A DNA stretch of 7,786 nucleotides from Ga0077527 sp049433545 (GTDB taxonomy: Bacteria; Pseudomonadota; Gammaproteobacteria; Burkholderiales; SG8-41): positions 1-7,786 of the forward strand of contig JBMTEY010000123.1 of assembly GCA_049433545.1 (NCBI GenBank). The letters are read 5' to 3'. Below the pieces are notes generated by a model. The model was not told where the DNA came from. It did not search any database and saw only the letters and a list, made by a program, of their open reading frames with translations. The translations under genes and the position numbers were made by a program. Below, one piece after another: positions 1-5,808 of the stretch (positions within the stretch are counted from its first letter, which is position 1; the number at the start of each line of letters is the position of its first letter).

Positions 1-150
1 ACCTGCGTGTTGTCCGCAGTCTAGCCAAGCACCCGCGCGGTTACAAGCCGCGCGGGCTCAACGCCACAACATGTGGAATAAAGAAGCGCGCCGCACGTAA
101 GGAGGAGAGGGGTCGGAGCTGCGCAGCGCGCGCAAAAAGATGTGTGAAAG
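1..150. other. Non-coding left edge, no gene recognised
   Basis: I see no credible coding region here. The stretch lies downstream of the minus-strand Bug pseudogene stop and holds a strong GC hairpin (32-56), a small dyad CCACA-aca-TGTGG (64-76) and a purine-rich run on the plus strand (about 98-116). That purine run looks like a ribosome-binding site, but the only short frame after it (ATG at 139) runs antisense into the end of the Bug gene and has no recognisable product. An A-run beside a GC-rich self-complementary segment (118-137) sits on the wrong side to form an intrinsic terminator for either strand. Confidence 0.6.
32..56. repeat. Perfect 9-bp GC inverted repeat (hairpin)
   Basis: CCCGCGCGG at 32-40 is the exact reverse complement of CCGCGCGGG at 48-56, separated by a 7-base loop (41-47). 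The stem is all G/C and would be very stable. It lies about 95 bases past the Bug pseudogene stop, so it could end that transcript or one arriving from outside the window. No T-run follows on either strand, so it does not meet the usual definition of an intrinsic terminator. A Rho-assisted end, an RNA-stabilising structure or a protein-binding dyad are equally possible. Confidence 0.5.
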
Positions 151-1137
151 CTACTTCTGTATGCCAGCGGCTTTCACGACCTGCTGCCAGCGCGCGACTT
201 CCGCAGACAAGTGTTTGCCAAACTCGCGGGGGGCTGAAGCATGAACCGAAAGTCCTTTGCCTGAAAAACGTTTCGCCACATCCGGATCGCTGACCTGTTT
301 CGCCAATTCGCCCTGAATGCGCGCCACCACGGCGGCAGGCGTGCCCACCGGCACCAGCATCCCGTACTAGGTGGTGTAGGCAAACCCGGGGACACCCGCC
401 TCGCTGGCCGTCGGCATGTCGGCCACGGCCGGCACGCGTTGGGTGCTGGTCACCGCCACGCCGGTCAGCCTTCCGGAACGCACCTGCGGCAACGCGGTCG
501 CCATGTTGGTCACCATGTACTGGATTTCGCCGGACAGCAGTCCGGTGGTGGCCAGGCCCGCGCTTTTGTACGGCACATGCAGCGTTTCCACCTTGGCCGA
601 CAATTTGAACAGCTCGTTGGCGAGGTGGCTGGCCGTGCCGTTGCCGGCGGAACCGAAGGCATACTTGCCCGGCTCTTTCTTGAACAGCGCGATCAGTTCC
701 GGCAGCGTTTTGGCCGGGACCTTGGGATTCACTGCGATGATGCTCGGCTGGTCGGCGATCAGCGTCACCAGCATGAAATCTTTGAGTATGTCGTAGCCGA
801 TGTTTTTGTACAGCGCCGGGCCTATGGCCATGGTCGAACTCGACACCAGCGCCGTGTAGCCGTCGGCCGGCGCCTTGGCGACGATGGAAGTACCGATGGT
901 GCCCCCGGCGCCGGGCCGGTTGTCGATGACCAGCGTCTGCCCCCAGGCATCAGCCAGCGCCTGGGCCGCGATGCGTGCAACGATATCGCTGCCGCCGCCC
1001 GGCGCCAGCGGCACCACCACGCGCAGCGGCTTGGCCGGAAACGGGTTGTCGGCCGCGTGCAGCGGCTGGCCCATGAACAGCGCACCTATGACACAGGCGC
1101 ACAGATGCAATTTGACGAGTTTTGATTGAGATGACAC
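151..1137 (-). pseudogene. Bug/TctC-family tripartite tricarboxylate transporter receptor, interrupted by an in-frame amber codon
   Basis: Bug proteins are periplasmic two-lobed receptors that deliver carboxylates and similar ligands to TctAB-type carriers. With GTG at 1137 as start, preceded by AGGGGA with 8-base spacing, the frame has 328 codons, the usual family length. Residues 1-28 form a signal peptide (Lys-containing n-region, hydrophobic core, LHA-A junction). Family motifs follow: PLRVVVPLAPGGGSD (37-51), VIDNRPGAGGTIG (70-82), KYAFGSAGNGTASHLANELF (158-177) and LHVPYKSAG (186-194). Codon 257 (plus bases 367-369) is TAG, and the same frame then resumes as YGMLVPVGTPAAVVARIQGEL to the natural TAG at 151-153. 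The intact Bug gene at the right edge has NNWNGLVAPRGTP at this place, so a single TGG-to-TAG change explains the break. Translation would stop after 256 residues and lose the last 71. The gene lies 94 bases after the acyl-CoA synthetase and is probably cotranscribed with it. A recent null mutation, a sequencing error or suppression remain possible; there is no other damage. Confidence 0.9.
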
Positions 1138-1145
1138 GGCGGTAT

Positions 1146-1151
1146 TCCCCT
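1146..1151 (-). promoter_or_regulatory. Ribosome-binding site that fixes the GTG start of the Bug gene
   Basis: Read on the minus strand, AGGGGA lies 8 bases before the GTG at 1137. The open frame runs further upstream to 1284, but the added residues are Arg/Cys/Pro-rich, overlap the end of the acyl-CoA synthetase and would bury the signal peptide. The internal ATG at signal-peptide residue 22 would remove most of the signal peptide. GTG at 1137 is therefore the best start. Confidence 0.65.
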
Positions 1152-1231
1152 GGATCCTGCGCACGACCTGCGCTTGATCCCGAAAGTACCCGCCTGGTGT
1201 TACAGAACCATGACAGCGGCGACAGAACCGT

Positions 1232-2842
1232 TCAGCGCTTGGCGGGCGGCGACAGGTCGGTGGCCCGCGCCCGCAGCGCCGCATCCGCGCGCAGCACCGC
1301 CTTGGCGATCTTGTGCGTGGGCGTATGCGGCAGTTCGTCGACGAAGGCGACGAAGCGCGGCACTTTCTGCGGCGCCAGTCGCGCGCGGCACCATTCGGCG
1401 ATTTCCTGCGCCGTCACCTGCTCACCCGGTTTCACCGCGCACACCACGAAAATCTCGTCCTCGCCCAGCTCCGAAGGCACGGCTATGGTGCCGGCTTCGG
1501 CCACTGCCGGATGTTCGCCCACCACGCGGTCGAGTTCGGCGGCGGCAATGTTTTCGCCGCGGCGGCGGATGATGTCGCGCTTGCGCGAGATGAAAAAATA
1601 ATAACCGTCGCTGTCGCGTTTCACCAGATCGCCGGTCTTGAACCAGCCTTCGTGGAAGGTGTTTGCGGTCTGCTCCGGATCGCGGAAGTAACCCTGCATG
1701 ATGATCGGCGTCTTCACCCACAGCTCGCCCGGTTCGCCGTCGGGCACATCGCGCCCTTCGTCGTCGACCACGCGGCACTGCGCCCAGGGACGTGCCGGAT
1801 CGGGATGGCGGCCGACCGGTCCCATGCTGCCGAGTTTCTGCGGACCTTCGAACGGATTGCAGGTGACGCCGGGAATTTCGGTCATGCCGTAGCCGCCGAT
1901 GCGGTGCGGGATGTTGAAATCGTTTTTGAAGGTCTCGTCCATGCTCGCGCGCACGCCGTAGACCTTGGTGATTTTATGGTCGGGACGGAACTCGCTGCGC
2001 GGACGCGCGCGCAGGATGCTGCCGATGGCCTCGATGATGTTGACTTCAGTGGCGCCGGTCTCGACCGCGGTCTCCCAGAAGGTGGAGGCCGAAAACTTCG
2101 GCACGATGATCATGCAGGCGCCGGCTGCCAGCGTGCCGGCCACCGAGTAGAACATCGCGTTGATGTGGAACAGCGGCAGCACGATCATCACCCGGTCGTC
2201 GTCCTGCAGGTAGACCCGCCGCACGAAGGCCTCGCCGCCGGTGACGAAACTTTTCTGGCTGTGCATTGCGCCCTTCGGAAAACCGGTGGTGCCCGAGGTG
2301 TAGACGATCAGGCATGTGGCATCTCCCGTGACATCGCCCGGCAGCTTCGCCTGCGGTGCGGTTTTGGCCAGGTCGTCCAGCAACGGCGCATCGGCCGCAG
2401 CCGTGTCGAGCATCACGAACCATGCCGGCGTTTTCAGGCCGGCCGCCGCCTTTTGCGCGACATCCAGGGTATCGGTGGTTACCGCAACCGCGCTGACTTC
2501 AGCGTGGTGCAGTACGTATTTCGCTTCCTCGACGCCGAACTCGGGATTGACCGGCACCATGATCGCGCCCAGCCGCGACAGCGCGAACAGCAGCACGACA
2601 TGGCCATCGCAGTTGCGCGCCATCACGCCGAAACGGTCGCCCTTGTTTATGCCGCGCGCGGCCAGCACGCGGGCAACGGCGTCGACCTGCTGCGAAAACG
2701 CCTGCCACGACCAGCTGCGATCGCGGTAGATCATGAACGGGCGCTGCGGATCACGCTGCGCGCGGCTCGCCAGCGCGCCGATCAGCGTGTAGTCGTGTTC
2801 GGGATGGAGCCTGAGGACTTCGAGAGGTTTTTTCATGGGCAT
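1232..2842 (-). CDS. AMP-forming acyl-CoA synthetase (ANL superfamily, CaiC-like)
   Basis: The enzyme should adenylate a carboxylic acid with ATP and transfer the acyl group to coenzyme A in the cytoplasm. Counting from ATG 2842 (536 residues, normal for the family), the core motifs are in order: phosphate-binding loop YTSGTTGFPKG (181-191), GGYGMTE (316-322), TGDL (403-406, with the ribose-binding Asp), hinge region SRKRDIIRRRGENI (419-432), and a C-terminal TPTHKIAK carrying the expected catalytic lysine K511. No transmembrane segment or signal is seen. Overall it resembles crotonobetaine/carnitine-CoA ligase-like and medium-chain ligases, but the acid cannot be read from sequence. The start is uncertain: ATG 2842 and ATG 2836 are two codons apart and neither has a clear Shine-Dalgarno; a TTG at 2875 would extend into the divergent promoter region. 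It is first in a two-gene unit with the broken Bug gene and is divergent from the lactonase. Family assignment is firm, substrate unknown. Confidence 0.93.
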   Translation of the reverse strand: MPMKKPLEVLRLHPEHDYTLIGALASRAQRDPQRPFMIYRDRSWSWQAFSQQVDAVARVLAARGINKGDRFGVMARNCDGHVVLLFALSRLGAIMVPVNPEFGVEEAKYVLHHAEVSAVAVTTDTLDVAQKAAAGLKTPAWFVMLDTAAADAPLLDDLAKTAPQAKLPGDVTGDATCLIVYTSGTTGFPKGAMHSQKSFVTGGEAFVRRVYLQDDDRVMIVLPLFHINAMFYSVAGTLAAGACMIIVPKFSASTFWETAVETGATEVNIIEAIGSILRARPRSEFRPDHKITKVYGVRASMDETFKNDFNIPHRIGGYGMTEIPGVTCNPFEGPQKLGSMGPVGRHPDPARPWAQCRVVDDEGRDVPDGEPGELWVKTPIIMQGYFRDPEQTANTFHEGWFKTGDLVKRDSDGYYFFISRKRDIIRRRGENIAAAELDRVVGEHPAVAEAGTIAVPSELGEDEIFVVCAVKPGEQVTAQEIAEWCRARLAPQKVPRFVAFVDELPHTPTHKIAKAVLRADAALRARATDLSPPAKR

Positions 2843-2912
2843 GACGGGAAGTGTTTGCGCGATTCTGTCATACAATCGCCGTTCACTTTCCCTTCAAGTC
2901 CACATAAAGGCC
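2843..2912. promoter_or_regulatory. Divergent promoter region between acyl-CoA synthetase and lactonase
   Basis: These 70 bases separate two head-to-head genes and must hold the start signals of both unless each is read from afar. On the plus strand TACAAT (2871-2876) is a good -10 match, about 37 bases before the lactonase ATG, but no convincing -35 precedes it. On the minus strand TTGAAG (plus 2892-2897) is followed after 17 bases by the weak -10-like TGTATG (plus 2869-2874), so the two -10 candidates overlap. A shared regulator could act here, but I see no clear operator dyad. The hexamer assignments are by eye. Confidence 0.4.
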
Positions 2913-3833
2913 ATGAGCTTCTACTCCCCGCCCGAACGCATCACCGCCGACGTTTTTGCCGAACTGCCGAAAAAATTCCGGCGCACGAAAGTCTCCGCCG
3001 AGCGCCTGGCCGCCGGTCGTCCCGCGCCGCACGGCGGCTGTTTTCTCGAAGGCCCGTCCTTCGACCGCAAGGGCAACCTGTATGTCACCGACATTCCCTT
3101 CGGCCGCATATTCCGCATCTCGCCTAAGGGCGCCTGGGACCTGGTCGTCGAATACGACGGCGAACCCAACGGGCTGAAGTTCCACCGCGACGGCCGCATC
3201 TTCGTCACCGACCACAAACACGGCCTGATGCTGCTCGACGCGAAGCGCGGCAGGATCGAAACCCTGATCAACCGCTACAACCTCGAAACCTTCAAGGGCC
3301 TCAACGACCTGGTGTTCGCCGCCAACGGCGACCTCTATTTCACCGACCAGGGACAGAGCGGACTGCAGAATCCGAACGGCGCGGTCTACCGGCTGCGCGC
3401 CAACGGCAGACTGGAACGCATCGCCGACAACATCCCCAGCCCCAACGGCCTGGTGCTGAACAAGGCGGAGAACACGCTCTACGTCGCGGTGACCCGCGCC
3501 AATGCGGTATGGCGGCTGCCGCTGCTGCCCGACGGCACAGTATCGCGCATGGGCGTGTTCATCCAGATGTCGGGCGGCCGCGGACCGGACGGCATGGCAA
3601 TCGACGAGGACGACGGTCTCGCCGTCGCGCACCCGGACATGGGCGCAGTGTGGATTTTCAACCACCGCGGCGAACCGCTCTACCGCATCGACTCGCCGGG
3701 CTCGGACGTGGTCACCAACTGCGCCTGGGGCGTGAAAGACCCGCACACGCTGTACATCGTCGACTCCGAAGGCGGCGCGATCCTCAGCGCCGAGCTGCCG
3801 ACGCCGGGAAGGAAAATGTACGGCTTGTCCTGA
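2913..3833 (+). CDS. SMP-30/gluconolactonase/LRE-family lactonase
   Basis: The family folds as a six-bladed beta-propeller with one divalent metal in the central tunnel and hydrolyses sugar-acid and other lactones. The 306-residue product keeps all four metal ligands known from SMP-30: Glu46 in FLEGP, Asn131 in GLNDLV, Asn178 in SPNGL and Asp226 in GPDGM. Repeated blade signatures such as GNLYVTD (54-60), GRIFVTD (94-100) and GDLYFTD (139-145) are regularly spaced. There is no signal peptide, so it should act in the cytoplasm. I chose ATG 2913 because MSFYSPPERITADVF is a typical family N-terminus. In-frame ATGs at 2835 and 2841 overlap the start of the divergent synthetase and would add an unrelated segment. 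The ribosome-binding site is poor: AAAGG (2906-2910) lies only 2 bases from the ATG. The gene ends inside a 10-bp tandem repeat and converges on the RidA gene. The lactone substrate is unknown. Confidence 0.92.
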   Translation: MSFYSPPERITADVFAELPKKFRRTKVSAERLAAGRPAPHGGCFLEGPSFDRKGNLYVTDIPFGRIFRISPKGAWDLVVEYDGEPNGLKFHRDGRIFVTDHKHGLMLLDAKRGRIETLINRYNLETFKGLNDLVFAANGDLYFTDQGQSGLQNPNGAVYRLRANGRLERIADNIPSPNGLVLNKAENTLYVAVTRANAVWRLPLLPDGTVSRMGVFIQMSGGRGPDGMAIDEDDGLAVAHPDMGAVWIFNHRGEPLYRIDSPGSDVVTNCAWGVKDPHTLYIVDSEGGAILSAELPTPGRKMYGLS

Positions 3834-3854
3834 TTTGTCCTGATTTGTCCTGAT
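3825..3854. repeat. Three perfect tandem copies of a 10-bp unit at the end of the lactonase gene
   Basis: The unit TTGTCCTGAT occurs at 3825-3834, 3835-3844 and 3845-3854 without mismatch. The first copy encodes the last Leu-Ser and the TGA stop of the lactonase; the other two are non-coding. Extra copies cannot change the protein because the stop lies in the first one. Slippage duplication is the simplest origin. Confidence 0.9.
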
Positions 3855-3859
3855 TATTT

Positions 3860-3881
3860 ATTGCGGGACTAGTCCCGCAAT
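3860..3881. terminator. 22-bp perfect palindrome between convergent genes, possible bidirectional terminator
   Basis: The left half ATTGCGGGACT (3860-3870) is the exact reverse complement of the right half (3871-3881). As RNA it would form a stem closed by a CUAG loop. It sits where the lactonase and the RidA operon meet tail to tail, the usual place for a shared terminator. The TAG stop of the RidA gene (3869-3871) lies at its centre, so the stem includes the last RidA codons. Neither strand has a proper T-run after the stem: the plus strand shows only TT, and the minus strand runs into an A-rich stretch. Termination is therefore plausible but not assured, and a protein-binding dyad is the alternative. 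Confidence 0.5.
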
Positions 3882-4342
3882 TCGAACTCGCCGTTGATCT
3901 CGACGGCCTGCCCGCGCGGCAGGCCGGCCATGCCCACCGCCGAACGCGCGTGGCAGCCGGCTTCCGGGCCGAACAATTCGTAGAACAGGTCGGATGCGCC
4001 GTCGATGACCTTGGGGTGGTCCGGAAAATCCGGCGTGCTGTTGACCATGCCGAAGAGCCGGATCACACGCCTGACCTTGTCGAGGTCGCCGGCGGCCGCC
4101 TTCACTGTTGCGAGGATCGCCAGGGCTGAGGCCTGAGCGGCCTTGTAGCCCTCTTCCACCGCCATGTCCTGACCCAGCTTGCCGTGTTCGCGGATCTGCA
4201 TGCCCGGATGGTGCGGGCCATGTCCCGACACGAACAGGATGTTGCCGACGCGCACGCAACCGCAGCGGTTGGGTTTGGGAAATTTGCGCGGCTGCGGCAG
4301 CGTGTATCCCATCGCCGCCAGTTTCGCCTCGATCGCACCCAT
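3869..4342 (-). CDS. RidA/YjgF/UK114-family protein, long subgroup
   Basis: RidA proteins are small cytosolic trimers; the archetype hydrolyses reactive enamines and imines to ketones, and relatives act in amide, pyrimidine or aromatic catabolism. The 157-residue product matches the longer YjgF subgroup that starts with an IEAKLAAMGYTLP-type helix, followed by GNILFVSGHGP (33-43), VEEGYKAAQASALAIL (62-77), GASDLFYELFG (115-125) and HARSAVGMAGLPRG (131-144). Arg133 in HARSAVG aligns with the carboxylate-binding arginine of canonical RidA (the ARSCV segment), so the ligand pocket appears kept. ATG 4342 overlaps the TGA of the PrpD gene (TGATG), which together with the family-like N-terminus decides the start; a longer open frame to 4408 lies inside the PrpD gene. 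As the last gene of an amidase/PrpD operon it probably clears a reactive intermediate or catalyses a pathway step. The family is sure, the specific role is not. Confidence 0.92.
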   Translation of the reverse strand: MGAIEAKLAAMGYTLPQPRKFPKPNRCGCVRVGNILFVSGHGPHHPGMQIREHGKLGQDMAVEEGYKAAQASALAILATVKAAAGDLDKVRRVIRLFGMVNSTPDFPDHPKVIDGASDLFYELFGPEAGCHARSAVGMAGLPRGQAVEINGEFELRD

Positions 4343-5778
4343 CAGCGCACCAGCAGGTCGACAAACTCGTCGACCGCCATCGCCTCGAGCTTCTGCTGGT
4401 CCGTGCACACCGCGGTGATCGCCGCCTTCTGCTTGGCTGCGAACACCATGCCGGTGTTTTCACTGAATTTCTTCATCACCGCCGGTATACCTTCCTTGCG
4501 GCGCCTGCGGTGCCCCAGTGGATAAAGCACTTCCGACAGCGGGGTCTTGCTGCCGTCCTTGAAGAACACCTGGATCGAGTTGGCATTGGTGCGCTTGGCC
4601 GGATCGTGATATTCGCGCTCGTACTGCGCCGACTCTTTCAGGCGGATCTTCGCACGCAGCTTGTCGATGCGCGGATCGGCGGCGATTTCGTCTTCGTAAT
4701 GCTTCGCAGTCATGTCGCCGTAGATCAGGCCGATGGCCATCATGTACTGCATGCAGTGGTCGCGGTCGGCGAAATTGGCCAGCGGCCCGGTCTTGTCGAG
4801 GATTACCATAGTCGAGTTGTGGGCGCGGGCTTCGATGTGGCTGATCTCGTCGAGACGATCCTTCACCAGCGGATGCAGCTTGATCGCGGCTTCGACGCCG
4901 GTCTGGCCGTGAAAGGCAGTCGGATAGGGAATTTTGAACAGCGTGTTCTCGATGACATAGCTGCCCAGGGGCCGCTGGAATTTGAAGGGCTTCCTGTTGA
5001 ACAGCACTTCGTAGAAACCCCACTTCGGCGCAGTCAGCGCCGAGGGATAACCCATCTCGCCCTTCTTCGCCAGCAGCGACAGCCAAACGCCGCGCGCCGA
5101 GGCATCGCCCGCCGCCCAGGACTTGCGCGCGCCGGTATTGGGCTTGCGGCGGTAGGTCGCCAGTGCATGGCCGTCGACCCAGGCATTCGACAACGCGTTG
5201 ACGACTTCGTCGCGCGTACAGCCGATCAGCGACGACACTGCGGCAGTGGTGGCGATCTTGACCAGTATCGTGTGGTCAAGACCCGCGGCGGTGAAGCCGT
5301 TTTCCAGCGCGAGGCCGCCCTGCACCTCGTAGGCCTTGATCACCGCGGCCAGAACTTCGCGCATGGTCAGCGGTTTTTTGCCGGCAGCGCGGCGCGTGCG
5401 CGACAGCCAGTCAGCGGTCATCAGGATCGCGCCGATGTTGTCCGAGGGATGTATCACCGTGCGCCCGTAGAAAGCATCGTTGAAATCCAGCCAGCGCACC
5501 AGCACGCCAGCGTTGAACGCGGCGGTCACCGGATCCAGCACGTAACTGGTGCCGGGCACGCGCGCGCCGTTGGGCACGATGGTGCCGGGCACCACGGGCC
5601 CCAGCAGTTTCGTGCAATCGGGATAGGCCAGTGCTTCAAAGGCGCAGGCCAGGCTGTCGATCAGCGTCAGCCGCGCGGTTTCAAACGCCAGCGCGCTTTT
5701 CGGCTGGTAACCGTGGGCATAGTTGGCGAGGTCGACGATGACCTTGTCGAAGGGCGGGCGCTTGTTGGTCACAGCCAT
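4342..5778 (-). CDS. prpD: MmgE/PrpD-family protein, 2-methylcitrate dehydratase-like
   Basis: PrpD dehydrates 2-methylcitrate to 2-methyl-cis-aconitate in the methylcitrate cycle. The 478-residue product is close to E. coli PrpD in length and is alignable end to end from memory: LLGPVVPGTIVPNGARVPGT (58-77), WLDFND (96-101), HPSDN (110-114), GLDHTILVKIA (166-176), RKSWAAGDA (218-226), GEMGYPSALTAP (240-251), ADRDHCMQYM (337-346), YHDPAKR (390-396) and PLGHRRRRKEGIP (420-432). One stretch differs: after WLDFND the E. coli enzyme, as I recall it, has TWLAAEWG before HPSDN, whereas here residues 102-109 read AFYGRTVI. The substrate may therefore differ, and no prpB, prpC or acnD is nearby, so the symbol marks the family rather than a proven role. 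Start: ATG 5778 with GAGGAG (plus 5787-5792) 8 bases upstream. It lies 30 bases after the amidase and overlaps the RidA gene by one base. Confidence 0.88.
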   Translation of the reverse strand: MAVTNKRPPFDKVIVDLANYAHGYQPKSALAFETARLTLIDSLACAFEALAYPDCTKLLGPVVPGTIVPNGARVPGTSYVLDPVTAAFNAGVLVRWLDFNDAFYGRTVIHPSDNIGAILMTADWLSRTRRAAGKKPLTMREVLAAVIKAYEVQGGLALENGFTAAGLDHTILVKIATTAAVSSLIGCTRDEVVNALSNAWVDGHALATYRRKPNTGARKSWAAGDASARGVWLSLLAKKGEMGYPSALTAPKWGFYEVLFNRKPFKFQRPLGSYVIENTLFKIPYPTAFHGQTGVEAAIKLHPLVKDRLDEISHIEARAHNSTMVILDKTGPLANFADRDHCMQYMMAIGLIYGDMTAKHYEDEIAADPRIDKLRAKIRLKESAQYEREYHDPAKRTNANSIQVFFKDGSKTPLSEVLYPLGHRRRRKEGIPAVMKKFSENTGMVFAAKQKAAITAVCTDQQKLEAMAVDEFVDLLVR

Positions 5779-5786
5779 AATTTTAA

Positions 5787-5792
5787 CTCCTC
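5787..5792 (-). promoter_or_regulatory. Strong ribosome-binding site of the PrpD-type gene
   Basis: Read on the minus strand, GAGGAG stands 8 bases before the ATG at 5778, inside a 30-base A/T-rich spacer (5779-5808) that is the only real gap in this operon. It is the best Shine-Dalgarno in the window and suggests that the PrpD-type gene has its own translation start. The A/T-rich spacer could also carry a weak internal promoter, but I see no clear pair of hexamers. Confidence 0.75.
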
Positions 5793-5808
5793 GTTTTTAA
5801 ATGGTTTT

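Noticed and set aside
1..76. Possible tRNA or small RNA, from the stem-loop and a GGTTACAAGCC segment
   Set aside because: No cloverleaf can be drawn: the strong 9-bp stem has a loop that does not fit a T-arm or anticodon arm, and no acceptor stem pairs.
151..360. A separate 69-residue gene starting at ATG 358-360
   Set aside because: It is the in-frame C-terminal remainder of the Bug receptor after the amber codon, has no ribosome-binding site and is not an independent protein.
367..369. TAG read as a sense codon genome-wide (code reassignment or special amino acid)
   Set aside because: TAG also stands at the natural ends of this gene (151-153) and of the RidA gene (3869-3871), and the aligned residue is an ordinary Trp. 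Point mutation or sequencing error is simpler.
2843..2875. Longer acyl-CoA synthetase starting at TTG 2875
   Set aside because: TTG is a rare start, an AGGGA lies too far (about 13 bases) upstream, and the extension would use up most of the divergent promoter region. It is not strictly excluded.
2835..2912. Longer lactonase starting at ATG 2835 or 2841
   Set aside because: The added residues do not look like the family N-terminus and would overlap the start of the divergent synthetase.
1313..3127. A 604-codon plus-strand open frame antisense to the acyl-CoA synthetase
   Set aside because: Low-complexity Arg/His/Ala-rich translation that overlaps both the ligase and the lactonase; the ligase motifs on the other strand are decisive.
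2883..3746. A 287-codon minus-strand open frame opposite the lactonase
   Set aside because: Val/Ala/Gly-rich shadow without motifs; the plus strand encodes a lactonase with all four metal ligands.
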